Assembly (NCBI GenBank): GCA_028686135.1
Contig: JAQUCP010000010.1
Coordinates: 29,229-93,228, forward strand
DNA length: 64,000 nucleotides
Source: UBA12481 sp012523435
GTDB lineage: Bacteria; Bacteroidota; Bacteroidia; Bacteroidales; UBA12481
Direction of reading: 5' to 3'
In this document: piece by piece, positions 17,750-28,600 of the stretch
How the letters are laid out: each line of letters starts with the position of its first letter
Position numbering within the stretch: position 1 is the stretch's first letter
The notes under the pieces: generated by a model
The model's database searches: none
What the model was told of the DNA's origin: nothing
Seen by the model: the letters and a program-made list of their open reading frames with translations, nothing else
Translations under genes and position numbers: made by a program

Positions 17750-18888
17750 GGTCTTGCTTTTTTTTGGACCTCATCGAGAGAGTGAAGGGATCCGACAATT
17801 AGTACTGGGCATCCCACCGGAACCAACCGGTACAGCATGTCCATGTCCCGGTTTTCAAGAGCGACACAACCGTCAGTCCAGTGAATTCCTTTTCCGCCAC
17901 CTCCATGTATTTCGATCAACCCTCCTATTTGAGAGCTACTGGGAATGCTTTGGTTTCGGATTGCTTCCTTGAATCTCTTTTTATCCTCGTCGTTCGGATA
18001 GTTGAGGAGTAGTGCTTTGTAATATTTGGTTTGGCCTCCCTGCTTTTTTCGGGTTATTTTGTAGAGCCCTTCGGGGGTGGCTTTGTCGCCCGCGAATTGT
18101 TTATCGCCTATCCAGTTTTTCCCTAGTTCGGCCTTAAAAGTTTTACTCAGTCGGCCATTTTTATACAGGTAGCACTCCGTTGCAAACTTATCGACAATGA
18201 TCGCATAACTTTGATTAGTAGATGATTGCCGAATTGTTTGGCTAGCCTGTTGTTGCCATTGTGGTACTTTGCTGAAGTAGTTATTGAGCAGGAAGCGCAC
18301 ATGCTGGGTTACTTGGCCGACGTAGTTTTTTGCTTCATCGAGTTTCTTGCGACTCTCTTTGTATTTCTTTTGTTCCAGGTTCAGTTCGGCTTCTTTCAGG
18401 AGCAGCACCCCCTGAGTATATTTTCCGTTAATCTCCACCAGAGCGGGTAAACGCCTGTATAGCAGTCCGATTTCTGTTGTATCTGCTTTCAGTGTTTTTA
18501 TGTCATCCCCAAGGATATCAATAAAGGAACTAGCTGCCTGATCTGCCAGTTTTGGACTCGCCACTGCCAGTTGAGAGGCTGTAGTACAGAGGTTTATGAT
18601 TGATTTATAATTCCTGCTGAAGATGAATTTTTCGTTCTCTTGTTTCCAGATTCGCATTGCAGAATCGTAGAGGATTTCAGCTTCCGTTAACGTTGGTGGA
18701 ACGAAATCAGGAGAGATTAATTTACGGGCTTCACCGATGGATACCCGAGTCCTTTCCATCTCTTCGTCCGGTGGCTTTGGAATGAACAGGAATAAAGCTC
18801 CAGCCAGCAAAAGGACAGCAGCCGTCAGGAACAGGTTAAGGAACCGCCGATATTTCTTCTTCAGCCTTCGTGTCATAAATTGGGGCAA
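17746..18888 (-). CDS. L,D-transpeptidase family protein with helical N-terminal domain
   Basis: The 380-residue protein has an N-terminal membrane segment (about 16-34, LNLFLTAAVLLLAGALFLFI). Residues 40-210 are alpha-helical and TPR-like, and a C-terminal YkuD domain follows. The active site reads IEIHGGGG and WTDGCVALEN, with Asp replacing the usual Ser/Thr/His before GC but the Cys and downstream residues conserved. It opens a three-gene run of YkuD-fold proteins. A terminator separates it from the preceding lipoprotein gene, so the three genes may need their own promoter or read-through. Confidence 0.88.
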   Translation of the reverse strand: MPQFMTRRLKKKYRRFLNLFLTAAVLLLAGALFLFIPKPPDEEMERTRVSIGEARKLISPDFVPPTLTEAEILYDSAMRIWKQENEKFIFSRNYKSIINLCTTASQLAVASPKLADQAASSFIDILGDDIKTLKADTTEIGLLYRRLPALVEINGKYTQGVLLLKEAELNLEQKKYKESRKKLDEAKNYVGQVTQHVRFLLNNYFSKVPQWQQQASQTIRQSSTNQSYAIIVDKFATECYLYKNGRLSKTFKAELGKNWIGDKQFAGDKATPEGLYKITRKKQGGQTKYYKALLLNYPNDEDKKRFKEAIRNQSIPSSSQIGGLIEIHGGGGKGIHWTDGCVALENRDMDMLYRLVPVGCPVLIVGSLHSLDEVQKKARP

Positions 18889-18896
18889 ATTTAAAA

Positions 18897-18926
18897 AACC
18901 CCGAGACCAGTTACGATCCCGGGGTT
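18897..18926 (-). terminator. Intrinsic terminator of the small lipoprotein gene
   Basis: On the minus strand AACCCCG (18926-18920) pairs with CGGGGTT (18903-18897), a 7-bp stem with a 16-nt loop, followed by a run of Ts down to 18893. It lies about 20 nt past the stop of the gene ending at 18948. Confidence 0.75.
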
Positions 18927-18947
18927 AGTTTTAAGTCATTCCTTTTC

Positions 18948-19550
18948 TTAGAAAGGGAGTTTGATTCTTGCTTTGGTCAGAACTTCAACCAGTTCGGTGT
19001 GAATGCTGACCGCTTTTTCTTTGATAGCTTTAGCCTGATTGATTCCGTTGAATACATCACCTGATTCCAACTTGGCACTAGCTTCTTCCATACCGGTTTG
19101 AACGCTGGTGAGTTCATTCTGAATCAGTTCAAGAGCGGCTTTACCTTCTTTGCCCCTTGGAGCTTTGGCGATCATTTTGGTGTTTTGGTCGATGATAGTT
19201 ACCAATTCAGTCAAAATGGCTGTAGCTTCCTCTTTCATCTCGACTTTTTTGGTCTGGGCCTTTTCTGCAACAGAAGTAGCCATTTCGACCGTTGAAGTTA
19301 GCTTGGTGAGTTCCTCTTTGTAATTGGAGAAAAGTTTTGATTTCTCTTTTTCAACCGAATTGATCACCATAGCCAGTGAGTCTTTTAAAGCGGTGAATTC
19401 GTCAGCGGCATACACATCAGCCTCAGCAACCCTGGCAGCTTCAATTGCAGCATTAGCCTGGTCTACTTCAGCCTGTGGGTACTTCTGGCAGCTAGAAAAT
19501 ACCAGGGCTAAACTCATCAGAACAATTCCAGAAAGCAGTTTCATTTTCAT
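18948..19550 (-). CDS. Coiled-coil lipoprotein, DUF4398-like
   Basis: The 200-residue protein has a lipoprotein signal ending in FSSC. The rest is almost wholly helical and Ala/Glu/Lys rich, with heptad-like spacing (VDQANAAIEAARVAEADVYA and so on). The opening repeats Ala-rich helices as in DUF4398 proteins. A periplasmic spacer or wall-associated role, like that of small helical lipoproteins, is plausible. It precedes a set of peptidoglycan L,D-transpeptidase genes, which agrees with an envelope role. It has its own candidate promoter and terminator. Confidence 0.65.
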   Translation of the reverse strand: MKMKLLSGIVLMSLALVFSSCQKYPQAEVDQANAAIEAARVAEADVYAADEFTALKDSLAMVINSVEKEKSKLFSNYKEELTKLTSTVEMATSVAEKAQTKKVEMKEEATAILTELVTIIDQNTKMIAKAPRGKEGKAALELIQNELTSVQTGMEEASAKLESGDVFNGINQAKAIKEKAVSIHTELVEVLTKARIKLPF

Positions 19551-19682
19551 TTTTTAATCCTCCGTTAAAGATTTGGTGTTACTAGTTGTTAAATTTTATT
19601 AAAAATAAGATTGTTGTATCTTTTCAATGACTCTGAAAACCAGGCTCTTTTTGCCGGCTTCTCTCGGTCTGAAAAATCGATA

Positions 19683-19690
19683 CAAAGGTA
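19683..19690 (-). promoter_or_regulatory. Candidate -7 element for the coiled-coil lipoprotein gene
   Basis: The minus strand reads TACCTTTG (TAnnTTTG), about 130 nt upstream of the start at 19550. No convincing -33 box was found, so this is a partial match. Confidence 0.45.
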
Positions 19691-19813
19691 ATGGAAAATT
19701 AAATTCCATTGATTGCTTTTTAATTTTTTTTTAATGTCAGGGTTAGGACCCGGGTCTTTTCTAAAGCAAAGATAATCAATATTTTAGTAATCGCAGCTAT
19801 AATTGGAAGCTAG

Positions 19814-22129
19814 TTACTCATTAATCCTGACACAAAGAGGTTTTCCTTCGGATGATCGGTGGGCTTGTCTGCTTACGATGACCTGGAATGGTTTTCCCTG
19901 ATGTTCAGAGATGGTTATTTGTTTGTGGTTAGCAACGATATGGAGCAGTAGTCCACGGAAGTGGATGGTGAACGACAGTTCCTTCCAGGTGTCTGGAAGT
20001 ACTGGATTGATATTTAGTTGGTTGTCAGATACTTCCATACCGCCAAAACCTTCGACTACAGCCATCCAGGTGCCGGCCATACTGGTAATATGGCATCCTT
20101 CGTGGACCTCATGATTGTAATCATCAAGGTCCAGTCGGCTAGTTCTGAGATACAGCTCGTATGCTTTGTCGGTATAACCCAGTTTGGAGGCGAGGATTAC
20201 GTGAACGCAGGGGGAGAGGGATGATTCGTGTACTGTCCGGGGCTCATAGAAATCGAAATTACGCCTGATAGTTTCCAGATCGAATTGATCCTCAAAAAAA
20301 TAGAGTCCTTGCAGCACATCAGCCTGCTTAATGAAGCAGGAGCGAAGGATACGGTCCCACGACCAGTGTTGGTTTAGTGGTCGGATTGCAGGATTCAGTT
20401 CAGAAGCGAGCATTTGTTCCTTATCGAGATAGCCTTCCTGTTGGAGAAATATTCCAACCTCCTTATTTTCAGGAAGAAACATATTCTGAATGATTGATTG
20501 CCAACGATTTATTTCGGTTTTTACGGGCCATCCGGTGAGTTCCATAACCCGGTCAAAGTCGTCGGGGTAATTCTCCAGCACCAGGTCGAGGCTCTCCATC
20601 GTATAGGCTAAAGTCCAGGCGGCGAGGTAGTTGGTGTACCAGTTGTTATTAACATTGTTTTCGTACTCGTTTGGACCGGTGACTCCCAAGATGACAAATT
20701 TTTGTTTGACATCGCTGAAGGTTGTTCGTTGGGACCAGAACCGGGAGAGTGCGATCAGGACTTCGAGCCCCTTTTCTGCCAGATAGTAGTCATCGCCGGT
20801 ATGGCGGATATAGTTGTAGATCGCATAAGCGATGGCGCCGTTCCGGTGGATCTCTTCGAAGGTGATTTCCCATTCGTTGTGGCACTCTTCGCCGTTGATG
20901 GTGACCATTGGGTATAGTGCAGCACCATCAGTAAAGCCCAGTTTTTCAGCATTTTCGATGGCTTTTCCGAGGTGTCGATAGCGATACACGAGCAGATTTT
21001 TAGCGATTTGGCTATCGGTGGTACTCAGGTAGAATGGCAGGCAAAATGCTTCGGTGTCCCAGTAGGTGCTTCCGCCATATTTTTCGCCGGTAAAGCCTTT
21101 GGGTCCGATGTTTAATCGGGGATCGTGCCCGGTATAGGTTTGATTCAGGTGAAAGATGTTGAAGCGGATTCCCTGTTGAGCTGAGACATCTCCGTTGATC
21201 CGAATATCGCTGAGTTCCCATTTGTGTTGCCAGGAGTCGAATTGTTCGGTTCGGAGGGAAAGATATCCCATTTTTGCGGCTTCCGTCAGTCGTTCTTCTG
21301 CTTTTAGAATCAGCTCGTTGGTAGTGTAATCCCTGGAGGTAACCACTGCAGCGAATTTGATCAATTCGATGGTATCTCCTGCTCGGACTCTGGATCGGTA
21401 ACTCGCTGATACTGATTCATTATCCTTATTCGTTTGTATTTTCGGGGTTTCCGAATCCCCATAAATTTGGACCTGGGTCCATTGGGCGGTGCAGACCTCA
21501 AATCCACTTTTGCGGGTACGGCTGACAACAAAAGCCTGGTGATCTTTGATTTTGGTGGTTATCGGTTCCCAAAATTTTTCATCATAATTGGAATCCTGAT
21601 TTCGTACATCGCCATCAATGATTAGGTTAGCGTTAATTTCGGGACTGCAATCCACTGGGGTGATACGATACCGGATTGCTGCGATCTCTTTTCGCTTCAT
21701 ACTCAGAAACCGTTCTGTTTCCACTTTTATGGTAGTTCCATCGGGCCATGATGCCCTGAACTCCCTGATCAGCAGACCTTTATGCATATCCAAGGTTCGA
21801 GTAAACTGATGGACTTTCATGGTAAAAAGGTCTAGTTCTTTTCCGTCAACCTGGATACTCATCCGGATCCAGCTGGGAGCGTTGAGTACTTTAGCAAAAT
21901 ACTCGGGATAACCGTTTTTCCACCAACCAACCCTGGTTTTATCCGGATAGTAGATTCCTGCGATATAGGATCCCTGGAGGGATGGACCGGAGTAGCTCTC
22001 TTCAAAATTGGCTCGCAGGCCCATATGTCCATTACCCAGGCTAAAGAGGGATTCAGAACTTTTGTGGAATTTTGGATCGAAGTGATCCTCAATCACCATC
22101 CATTCATCTTCGATAAGGTATTTGTGCAT
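19814..22129 (-). CDS. Glycoside hydrolase family 65 maltose phosphorylase
   Basis: From MHKYLIEDEW the protein has 771 residues, normal for GH65. It shows FSLGNGHMGLRANFEE near the N-terminus, the catalytic (alpha/alpha)6 barrel with HNEWEITFEEIHRNGAIA near residue 420 (the conserved acidic cluster of maltose phosphorylases) and the phosphate-loop region LHESSL-like VHESSLSPCVH. The enzyme splits maltose with phosphate into glucose and beta-glucose 1-phosphate in the cytoplasm. An upstream in-frame ATG at 22168 would overlap pgmB and was not chosen. It is the last gene of the susC-susD-MFS-pgmB operon, and pgmB supplies the next step. Confidence 0.92.
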   Translation of the reverse strand: MHKYLIEDEWMVIEDHFDPKFHKSSESLFSLGNGHMGLRANFEESYSGPSLQGSYIAGIYYPDKTRVGWWKNGYPEYFAKVLNAPSWIRMSIQVDGKELDLFTMKVHQFTRTLDMHKGLLIREFRASWPDGTTIKVETERFLSMKRKEIAAIRYRITPVDCSPEINANLIIDGDVRNQDSNYDEKFWEPITTKIKDHQAFVVSRTRKSGFEVCTAQWTQVQIYGDSETPKIQTNKDNESVSASYRSRVRAGDTIELIKFAAVVTSRDYTTNELILKAEERLTEAAKMGYLSLRTEQFDSWQHKWELSDIRINGDVSAQQGIRFNIFHLNQTYTGHDPRLNIGPKGFTGEKYGGSTYWDTEAFCLPFYLSTTDSQIAKNLLVYRYRHLGKAIENAEKLGFTDGAALYPMVTINGEECHNEWEITFEEIHRNGAIAYAIYNYIRHTGDDYYLAEKGLEVLIALSRFWSQRTTFSDVKQKFVILGVTGPNEYENNVNNNWYTNYLAAWTLAYTMESLDLVLENYPDDFDRVMELTGWPVKTEINRWQSIIQNMFLPENKEVGIFLQQEGYLDKEQMLASELNPAIRPLNQHWSWDRILRSCFIKQADVLQGLYFFEDQFDLETIRRNFDFYEPRTVHESSLSPCVHVILASKLGYTDKAYELYLRTSRLDLDDYNHEVHEGCHITSMAGTWMAVVEGFGGMEVSDNQLNINPVLPDTWKELSFTIHFRGLLLHIVANHKQITISEHQGKPFQVIVSRQAHRSSEGKPLCVRINE

Positions 22130-22139
22130 AAGTATCTGC

Positions 22140-22781
22140 TTAAAGTTGAAGGAGTGATAGGTTGACATTCACGAATCCGGGTATCACCCGATCTGCTTCT
22201 GTCAGGGTTTTCTGGTCGCCCACGCCGATGCATTTCATTCCGGCCCGGTGTGCGGCCTCCAGCCCGGCGATGGCATCCTCAAAAACGACACATTGAGATG
22301 GCTCGAGGTTCAAAGCTGCGGAAGCTTTCAGAAAGACTTCCGGATCGGGTTTTGCTTTAGTAACCTGATTTCCATCGATGATTGCATCAAAGGTTTTTTG
22401 CATTCCGATTCGTTCCAGGATGAGTGGTGCATTTCGGCTTGCTGTTCCCAGTGCGGTTTGGTAGCCGTGGCTTTTAACCAGATCAATAAAGTTTGTTACA
22501 CCGGGCAAAATCTCGCTGGCAGTCATTTGGTTGATAAATTCCTTATACCATTCGTTTTTTACCGAGGCCAGCCGAAGTTTTTCTTTTGTTGGTAAGGTCA
22601 GTCCGCCAATTTCCAGAAGGATATTAAGGGATTCCATACGGCTTACCCCCTTCAGCCGTTCATTATCTTCTTCAGTAAACTCAAAACCTAGCGAATTGGC
22701 CAGGCGGTTCCATGCCTGAAAATGGTACACAGCAGTGTTAACCACTACTCCATCGAGGTCAAAAATCAGTCCTTTGATCAT
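22140..22781 (-). CDS. pgmB: Beta-phosphoglucomutase
   Basis: This 213-residue HAD-superfamily enzyme has FDLDGVVVNTA at the N-terminus (nucleophile and acid/base Asp in DLD), LKGVSRMESL in the cap domain, GTASRN (motif II), KAKPDPEVF (Lys, motif III) and VVFEDAIAGLEAAHRAGM (motif IV), the last typical of beta-PGM. It converts beta-glucose 1-phosphate from maltose phosphorylase into glucose 6-phosphate. The start overlaps the transporter stop by 4 nt and the stop is 10 nt before malP, so the genes are tightly coupled. Confidence 0.95.
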   Translation of the reverse strand: MIKGLIFDLDGVVVNTAVYHFQAWNRLANSLGFEFTEEDNERLKGVSRMESLNILLEIGGLTLPTKEKLRLASVKNEWYKEFINQMTASEILPGVTNFIDLVKSHGYQTALGTASRNAPLILERIGMQKTFDAIIDGNQVTKAKPDPEVFLKASAALNLEPSQCVVFEDAIAGLEAAHRAGMKCIGVGDQKTLTEADRVIPGFVNVNLSLLQL

Positions 22782-24292
22782 TTCCTTAGTTTGGAAGGAT
22801 CATCTACATCATTCACAAACAGAACTGAAACGGCGGCTATGATCATGGCGATTCCACCAAAAACCAGAGCGTATATAGCATGTCCACCAAACAGGTGCCG
22901 GGTAAGAAATCCCAGGATTGTAGCGGCCAGGATTTGGGGAATGACGATGAAGAAGTTAAATATCCCCATGTAAACCCCCATCTTAGTAGCTGGTAATGAG
23001 CCTGTTAAGATAGCGTAGGGCATAGACAGGATGCTTGCCCAGGCGAGGCCTATTCCGGCGAAAGGTAGCAGCAGCAGATTCGGATCCCGGATCAGGATAA
23101 TGCTGCAGAGTCCGATTCCTCCTGCCGTCAGTGAGATAGCGTGGGTTATTTTCCGGGAAGTATAGCGTGCCAGAATGGGTAACAGAAAGGCAAACAGAGC
23201 TGCAAAGCCGCTATAGACTCCAAACAGGACCCCAACCCAATCGGCTCCGTCGTTATAGAGTTTGGAGGTAGTATCGCTGGTTCCGTACACGTGGCTGGTC
23301 ACTGCTGCGGTTGTATAGATCCACATAGAGAAGAGGGCAAGCCAGGTGAAAAATTGAACAACAGCTAGTTGTCCCATTGTTTTCGGCATGTTTTTCAGAT
23401 CGGTCAGGATTTCAGTCATGCCATTGGTCACTCCGCGACGCAGAAATGTGGAGGTCAGGAGTTGCAGGAGGCCGAATAGCAGGAGGCCTCCGCCCAGCAC
23501 ATACAGTTCCTTTTCCATCTTGAGAAAATAGACCAGGGCCACCAGGATTAGTCCGGCCAGGGCCCAGAGCAATCCATTACGCAGGAATCCGGCGGGGGAG
23601 CTTTTGGCTTTCTCCTGATCGGTTTGAACGATTGGGATATTTTTCTCCTCGAAGCTTTTGATCTCCTCGGGTGAATATTCCTTCGATCGGATCACAGTCC
23701 ATAGGACGGCCGTAATGAACACAGCAGCTCCGATATAGAAAGCCCATCGTACTGAGGGAGGGATTACTCCTTCGGGGGCGGTATTGGGTACCCCAAACCA
23801 GTTGGTTAGGAGGTAGGGCAGGAGTGAAGCCACGACTGCCCCTGTTCCGATGAAGAAACTCTGCATGGCGAACCCGATCGTCCGTTGTTCGGAGGGCAGG
23901 TTATCTCCGACGAATGCCCGGAAAGGTTCCATTGAGACATTGATCGAAGCGTCCATGATCCAGAGCATTCCTGCTGCGATCCAGAGTGAAGGGGAATTAG
24001 GCATGAGAACCAGGGCGACGGAGGCCAGGATGGCCCCGGCCAGGAAGAATGGTCTTCTCCGGCCGAGACGTGTCCATGTTTTATCGCTATAGTGCCCGAT
24101 AATAGGCTGAACAATCAATCCGGTAACCGGAGCTGCAATCCACAAAATCGGGATATTATCAATACTGGCGCCCAGGGTTTCAAATATCCGGCTGACGTTT
24201 GAGTTTTGCAAGGCAAATCCCATCTGAATTCCGAGAAACCCGAAACTCATATTCCAGATCTGCCAGAAACTGAGTTTTGGCTGTTTTGCCAT
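22778..24292 (-). CDS. MFS sugar transporter (maltose-type, SLC45/GPH-like)
   Basis: The 504-residue protein has about 12 hydrophobic segments. The first loop carries PIIGHYSDKTWTRLGRRRPF, the Asp-containing motif typical of the SLC45/plant sucrose transporter-like branch. A long cytoplasmic loop sits in the middle (IKSFEEKNIPIVQ). It would carry maltose or short maltodextrins through the inner membrane. It is encoded between susD and pgmB, with a 4-nt overlap to pgmB and a 1-nt gap to susD, so operon membership is secure. Confidence 0.9.
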   Translation of the reverse strand: MAKQPKLSFWQIWNMSFGFLGIQMGFALQNSNVSRIFETLGASIDNIPILWIAAPVTGLIVQPIIGHYSDKTWTRLGRRRPFFLAGAILASVALVLMPNSPSLWIAAGMLWIMDASINVSMEPFRAFVGDNLPSEQRTIGFAMQSFFIGTGAVVASLLPYLLTNWFGVPNTAPEGVIPPSVRWAFYIGAAVFITAVLWTVIRSKEYSPEEIKSFEEKNIPIVQTDQEKAKSSPAGFLRNGLLWALAGLILVALVYFLKMEKELYVLGGGLLLFGLLQLLTSTFLRRGVTNGMTEILTDLKNMPKTMGQLAVVQFFTWLALFSMWIYTTAAVTSHVYGTSDTTSKLYNDGADWVGVLFGVYSGFAALFAFLLPILARYTSRKITHAISLTAGGIGLCSIILIRDPNLLLLPFAGIGLAWASILSMPYAILTGSLPATKMGVYMGIFNFFIVIPQILAATILGFLTRHLFGGHAIYALVFGGIAMIIAAVSVLFVNDVDDPSKLRK

Positions 24293-24293
24293 G

Positions 24294-25625
24294 CTATTGA
24301 TTCTGATTTAAGTTTGGATTGACATCCAGCTCCCGCTGTGGTATTTTAAACAGTAGTTTGCCGTCATTCCATGGAAGCCCAGCGATATTTCGCTGCAGCC
24401 TTCTCAAATTGTGAAAATAGTCGCCCTCAAATGCCAGTTCCTTTATCCGTTGCAAGAAGATGGAGTTTAGAGTTGCTCGGGAAACTTTGGGCAGTGTAGC
24501 CCGTTCGCGGATGGTGTTCAGGTCACTCACAGCCTGTGTATCATTTGGGCCATCGGGCGCGAACATCACCCGGCTTTCGGCACGGGTCAGGTACATCTCT
24601 GACAGCCGGAGGATCGGAACATGCATATAGCGGTCGTCAAATTTCTTGGTGAAGAATTTTCCATCAATATTCTCATAGAGTTGGAGCACACGGTTGTCTC
24701 CAGCACTCTTTTCTGAGGCAAGGGTTTGGATATAATCATTTGATGGTGAGAACTTACCGGATGATTTAAAGCGATAGTACCCGTTCAGGGTTCCGCAGGA
24801 GGCATCCGTTTCGGTACTCATGATTCCAAAGATCATTTCTTTCGACTTAGTGGAGCTGTAGTTATTGATGATTTGTTCTTCCAGTTGTGTTCCGCTACCA
24901 TTGATGACTTCGGTACAAGCTTCGGCCGACAGTTCATAATCGCCATGATAGAAATATACTCTGGCTAGCAAGGCCTTAGCTGCCCATTTAGTTGCGCGGT
25001 CCTGATTACTTGATGGCAACAGGCTAGCTGCCCGGGTTAAGTCGGCAATGATATTCTGATAACATGTTTCCATGTCATCGCGGGCTGGCTTATGTTCGAT
25101 ACCGCTAGGTTCTTTCAGGTAGGGAACACCCTCACCGGTTATCGGATTTCCGATATAACGAAGCATGTCGAAATAGAGTAAAGCTCTGATAAACAGTGCT
25201 TCACCTTCAATTCGATCACGATTAGCTTCGATTTCACTATCCTCAACATTGGGGATCTCCATGATCACGGAGTTGACCAGATTGATGGTGAAATAGGCAT
25301 TTGACCAGAAGCTGGTGGTGATTCGGTTGTCGGCCGTCATGGTTTTGTTGAGCATTTGAAGCTCTTCATAGACGGTGTTCTGTTCGCCTGAGATTTTGAC
25401 ATTATCGGCCAGCATATCACCGGCGACCCAGATACGGCCGCCATAGAGGTCTCCGCCCTGGAGGCGGTCATAAGCTCCGATAATGGCTGACTGCAATCCC
25501 AGTGTTGAATTGAGGGCTGTCTTATCGGAGAGGTCCATTTGGGGCTCCATATCCAGAATTCCTTCGCAAGAGTGAAGAGCGAAGGCAAGGGTGAGAGCCA
25601 GGCTTATATATTTTATTGTTTTCAT
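24294..25625 (-). CDS. susD: SusD/RagB-family starch/maltodextrin-binding lipoprotein
   Basis: The 443-residue protein has a lipoprotein signal ending in ALHSC. Helical SusD features are visible: AIIGAYDRLQGGDLYGG, EALFIRALLYFDMLRYIG, KWAAKALLARVYFYHGDYE and the C-terminal LRLSEMYLTRAESRV and RIKELAFEGDYFHNLRRLQ. SusD-type proteins sit on the outer surface as the lid of the SusC channel and bind the glycan. It follows susC by 18 nt. The protein is shorter than Bacteroides SusD, within the family range. Substrate inference comes from the neighbouring maltose phosphorylase and GH13 genes. Confidence 0.93.
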   Translation of the reverse strand: MKTIKYISLALTLAFALHSCEGILDMEPQMDLSDKTALNSTLGLQSAIIGAYDRLQGGDLYGGRIWVAGDMLADNVKISGEQNTVYEELQMLNKTMTADNRITTSFWSNAYFTINLVNSVIMEIPNVEDSEIEANRDRIEGEALFIRALLYFDMLRYIGNPITGEGVPYLKEPSGIEHKPARDDMETCYQNIIADLTRAASLLPSSNQDRATKWAAKALLARVYFYHGDYELSAEACTEVINGSGTQLEEQIINNYSSTKSKEMIFGIMSTETDASCGTLNGYYRFKSSGKFSPSNDYIQTLASEKSAGDNRVLQLYENIDGKFFTKKFDDRYMHVPILRLSEMYLTRAESRVMFAPDGPNDTQAVSDLNTIRERATLPKVSRATLNSIFLQRIKELAFEGDYFHNLRRLQRNIAGLPWNDGKLLFKIPQRELDVNPNLNQNQ

Positions 25626-25643
25626 TTCTCGTGCGATTTTAGG

Positions 25644-28600
25644 TTAGATGGTAATGCTGATTCCGATCATGGCTGTTTTGATCTGTGGCGGACTCAAGTA
25701 GGTGACTCCCTGGGTTGTGTTGCCCGAGTTGTCGCGGTTAACTTCCGGATCCCAGCCGCTAAAATTGGTCAGAGTCCAAAGGTTTTGGCCTTTAAAGTAG
25801 ATGCGGGCGTTGGTCACTTTGATTCTTTTGGTGAACGATGCCGGAAGGTAATATCCAAAGGTCACATCTTTCAGTCTCAAGAATGAGGCATCTTCCAGAT
25901 ATCTGGTTGTGTTGTAGTTACGATTGTCAGGTTGCCAGGTGAGTCGTTGGACTGTTCCATCAGGGTTTTCGGGGGTCCATGCATCCAGGACTTTGGTTGT
26001 CTGGTTCCAGTTACCATCGATACCACCTTCGAGGAATTTACCATCATCGCGATAGACTTCTTGGCCGTAAGCCCAGGTGAACATGATGCTCAGGTCGAAA
26101 TTCTTCCAGGTGAACAGGTTAGTCATTCCCCCAAAGAAATCAGGGTAAGGATTTCCGGTAACGACAGCATCCCGTTCGTAATTATATTCATTGGTGACTT
26201 CACCGGTCTCCTGGTTAATGAAGAGTTCATCACCGGTTTCCGGATCGATGCCGACCCACTCGACCAACCGCCATGCTCCGATAGGGAATCCTTCCTGGGC
26301 GAAGTTGTTTCCATAGTTTTCACCGGCAATGATTTGTCCCTGGATGTCCAGGATTTCGTTATAGTTTCTGGCCAGGTTCAGGTCTGTTTTCCATTTGAAT
26401 TTTCCGGTCAGGTTGTTGGAGGTCAGGAAGAACTCGATCCCTCGGTTCATCATTGACCCAACGTTACGGGTGACGTTGGATGATCCACTGGTTTCAGGGA
26501 TATTCACTCGTAGCAGCATGTCAGTAGTCTGTTTGTAGTACCAGTCGAATCCTCCGGAGATTCTTCCTTCGAGGATTCCCCAGTCGAGTCCTGCATCAAA
26601 CTGCCGCACTTTTTCCCATCCAAGGAAAGGATTAGCGATGTTCCCTGTGCCGATGCCGGATTCGTTGTAATACTGTGTGGCATAATAGGTTCCATAATAG
26701 CTATAGTTACCGATAGCGGCGTTTCCGGTCATTCCGTAGGAGCTTCTAAGTTTAAGGAAGGAGAGTACCGGAACTCCGAGCATGAATGATTCATCGGTGA
26801 TGATCCAGCCCACAGAAACTGCGGGGAACCATCCGAATCGGTTCTCTTGACCGAATCTGGATGAGCCGTCTCGTCTGATGCTCAGGGACAGCAGGTATTT
26901 ATCCTTGAAGGCGTAATTGGTTCTAGCGAAATAGGATACAAAAGAGTATCCACCTTCATAGGCGTAGCCATTCTTTTTAGTACCGCTGCCCGGGTTAAAG
27001 AGGGTAGGGCTGGCGAGCTGTTCAGCCGAAAACTCGGCATCATACTGATAGCTTTTTTCGGCTGACATACCGATCATGGCATTGACTTCATGATTTTCGG
27101 CGAATGTATGATCGAAGCTGAAGTAGTTGTTGGTGTACCAGTTGTTTACTGATACCCTGCGATCCTGTGCCCAGTCCACTTCCTGGGTGAGGGTTCCGAT
27201 CCATCGGTACTCTCGCTGGAAGAGGTTAGTGAGAGCATATTCTGAGCGGAATTTCAGCCAGGAGGCTAATTTATATTCGCCAAAGAGATTTGCCATGATG
27301 TTGGTAGCGTCCTGAACATGTTTGGTATTACTCTCAAAGGCCATCGGGTTGGTGCCGCTTCTTGGGGCGAAGAAATTCCCTGCTGAGTCCATCACCGGCA
27401 TAATTGGAAGGCTTCTGGACTGTGCTGTTCCGAGGCCTCCTGCCCAAGAGGTTTGGACGCGGTTATTTTTAAAATTGGAGTACGTCATTTTCGCTCCGAT
27501 CGTCAATCGGTTTGTTGCCTTGTGTATCAGGTCGATATGACCAGATGCGCGGCTAAATGCGTTATTGATGATGACTCCTTTGTCATCGCGATAGGTCAAT
27601 CCGGCATAGAAGGTTGTTTTCTGGCTGCCGCCTCTGATGTTAAAGCTTCCCTCCTGGACGAATCCTGGCCGGAGCATCTCATCGATCCAGTCGGTATTGG
27701 TGTTATCTGCGATTTCGCGGGTAATTCCAAAGGGGAGACCATCATAGAATTCCTGGTAGTTTCCCGAGGTATCTTTTCCTGAGTTAGCCCAGGCCATTTT
27801 GGCCATCTGGAGGTATTCTGGACCGGACAGCAGGTCGAGTCGTTTAGTCACATCCGTTACGCCGGCATAGTAGCTGGCGTTGATCTCGGATTTTCCTTCC
27901 TGGCCGCTTTTGGTTGTGATCAGGACGACTCCGTTGGCTGACCGTGATCCGTAGATAGCAGCAGCCGAGGCATCTTTCAGGATCTCGATGGATTCGATAT
28001 CAGCCGGGTTAATGAGGGCGAGGGCGTTGGTTCCGTCGCCAAATCCTGAAGCTCCATAATCACCAGCGATCATCGGTACGCCGTCGATCACATAGAGCGG
28101 CTGACTGGAAGCGGAGAGGGAGGAGGTACCTCGGACGCGGATAGTCACTGGTGCTCCGGCCAGCCCGTTATCGGAAGTTACCTGTACCCCGGATGACCTT
28201 CCCTGCAGAGCGGCTTCGAAGGAAGGTACTGAGATATTCGCGATTTCCTGTGCTTTGATACTAGAGATAGAGCTGGTGATGCTTCTTTTTCGGTTGGTTC
28301 CGAATCCGACCACCACCAGTTCTTCCATATTCATGACATCAGTTTCCAGAACCAGGTTAATGATAAGACTCTGATTTTCAATGGAAATGTCGCGGGTAAT
28401 GGGTTTGAAGCCAATCGAAGAGGCCCGAAGGGTAAAGTTCCCCGACGGGATCTTGGTGATCTCATAGTTACCATCAACATCTGATGCAGCCCCGATGGTA
28501 GTTCCAAGTAGAACAACGGAGGCACCGATAACCGGATTATTATCGCTATCGGTCACCTTACCTGAGATTTTTCCCGTCTGGGCATTCACAACTAGTGTTA

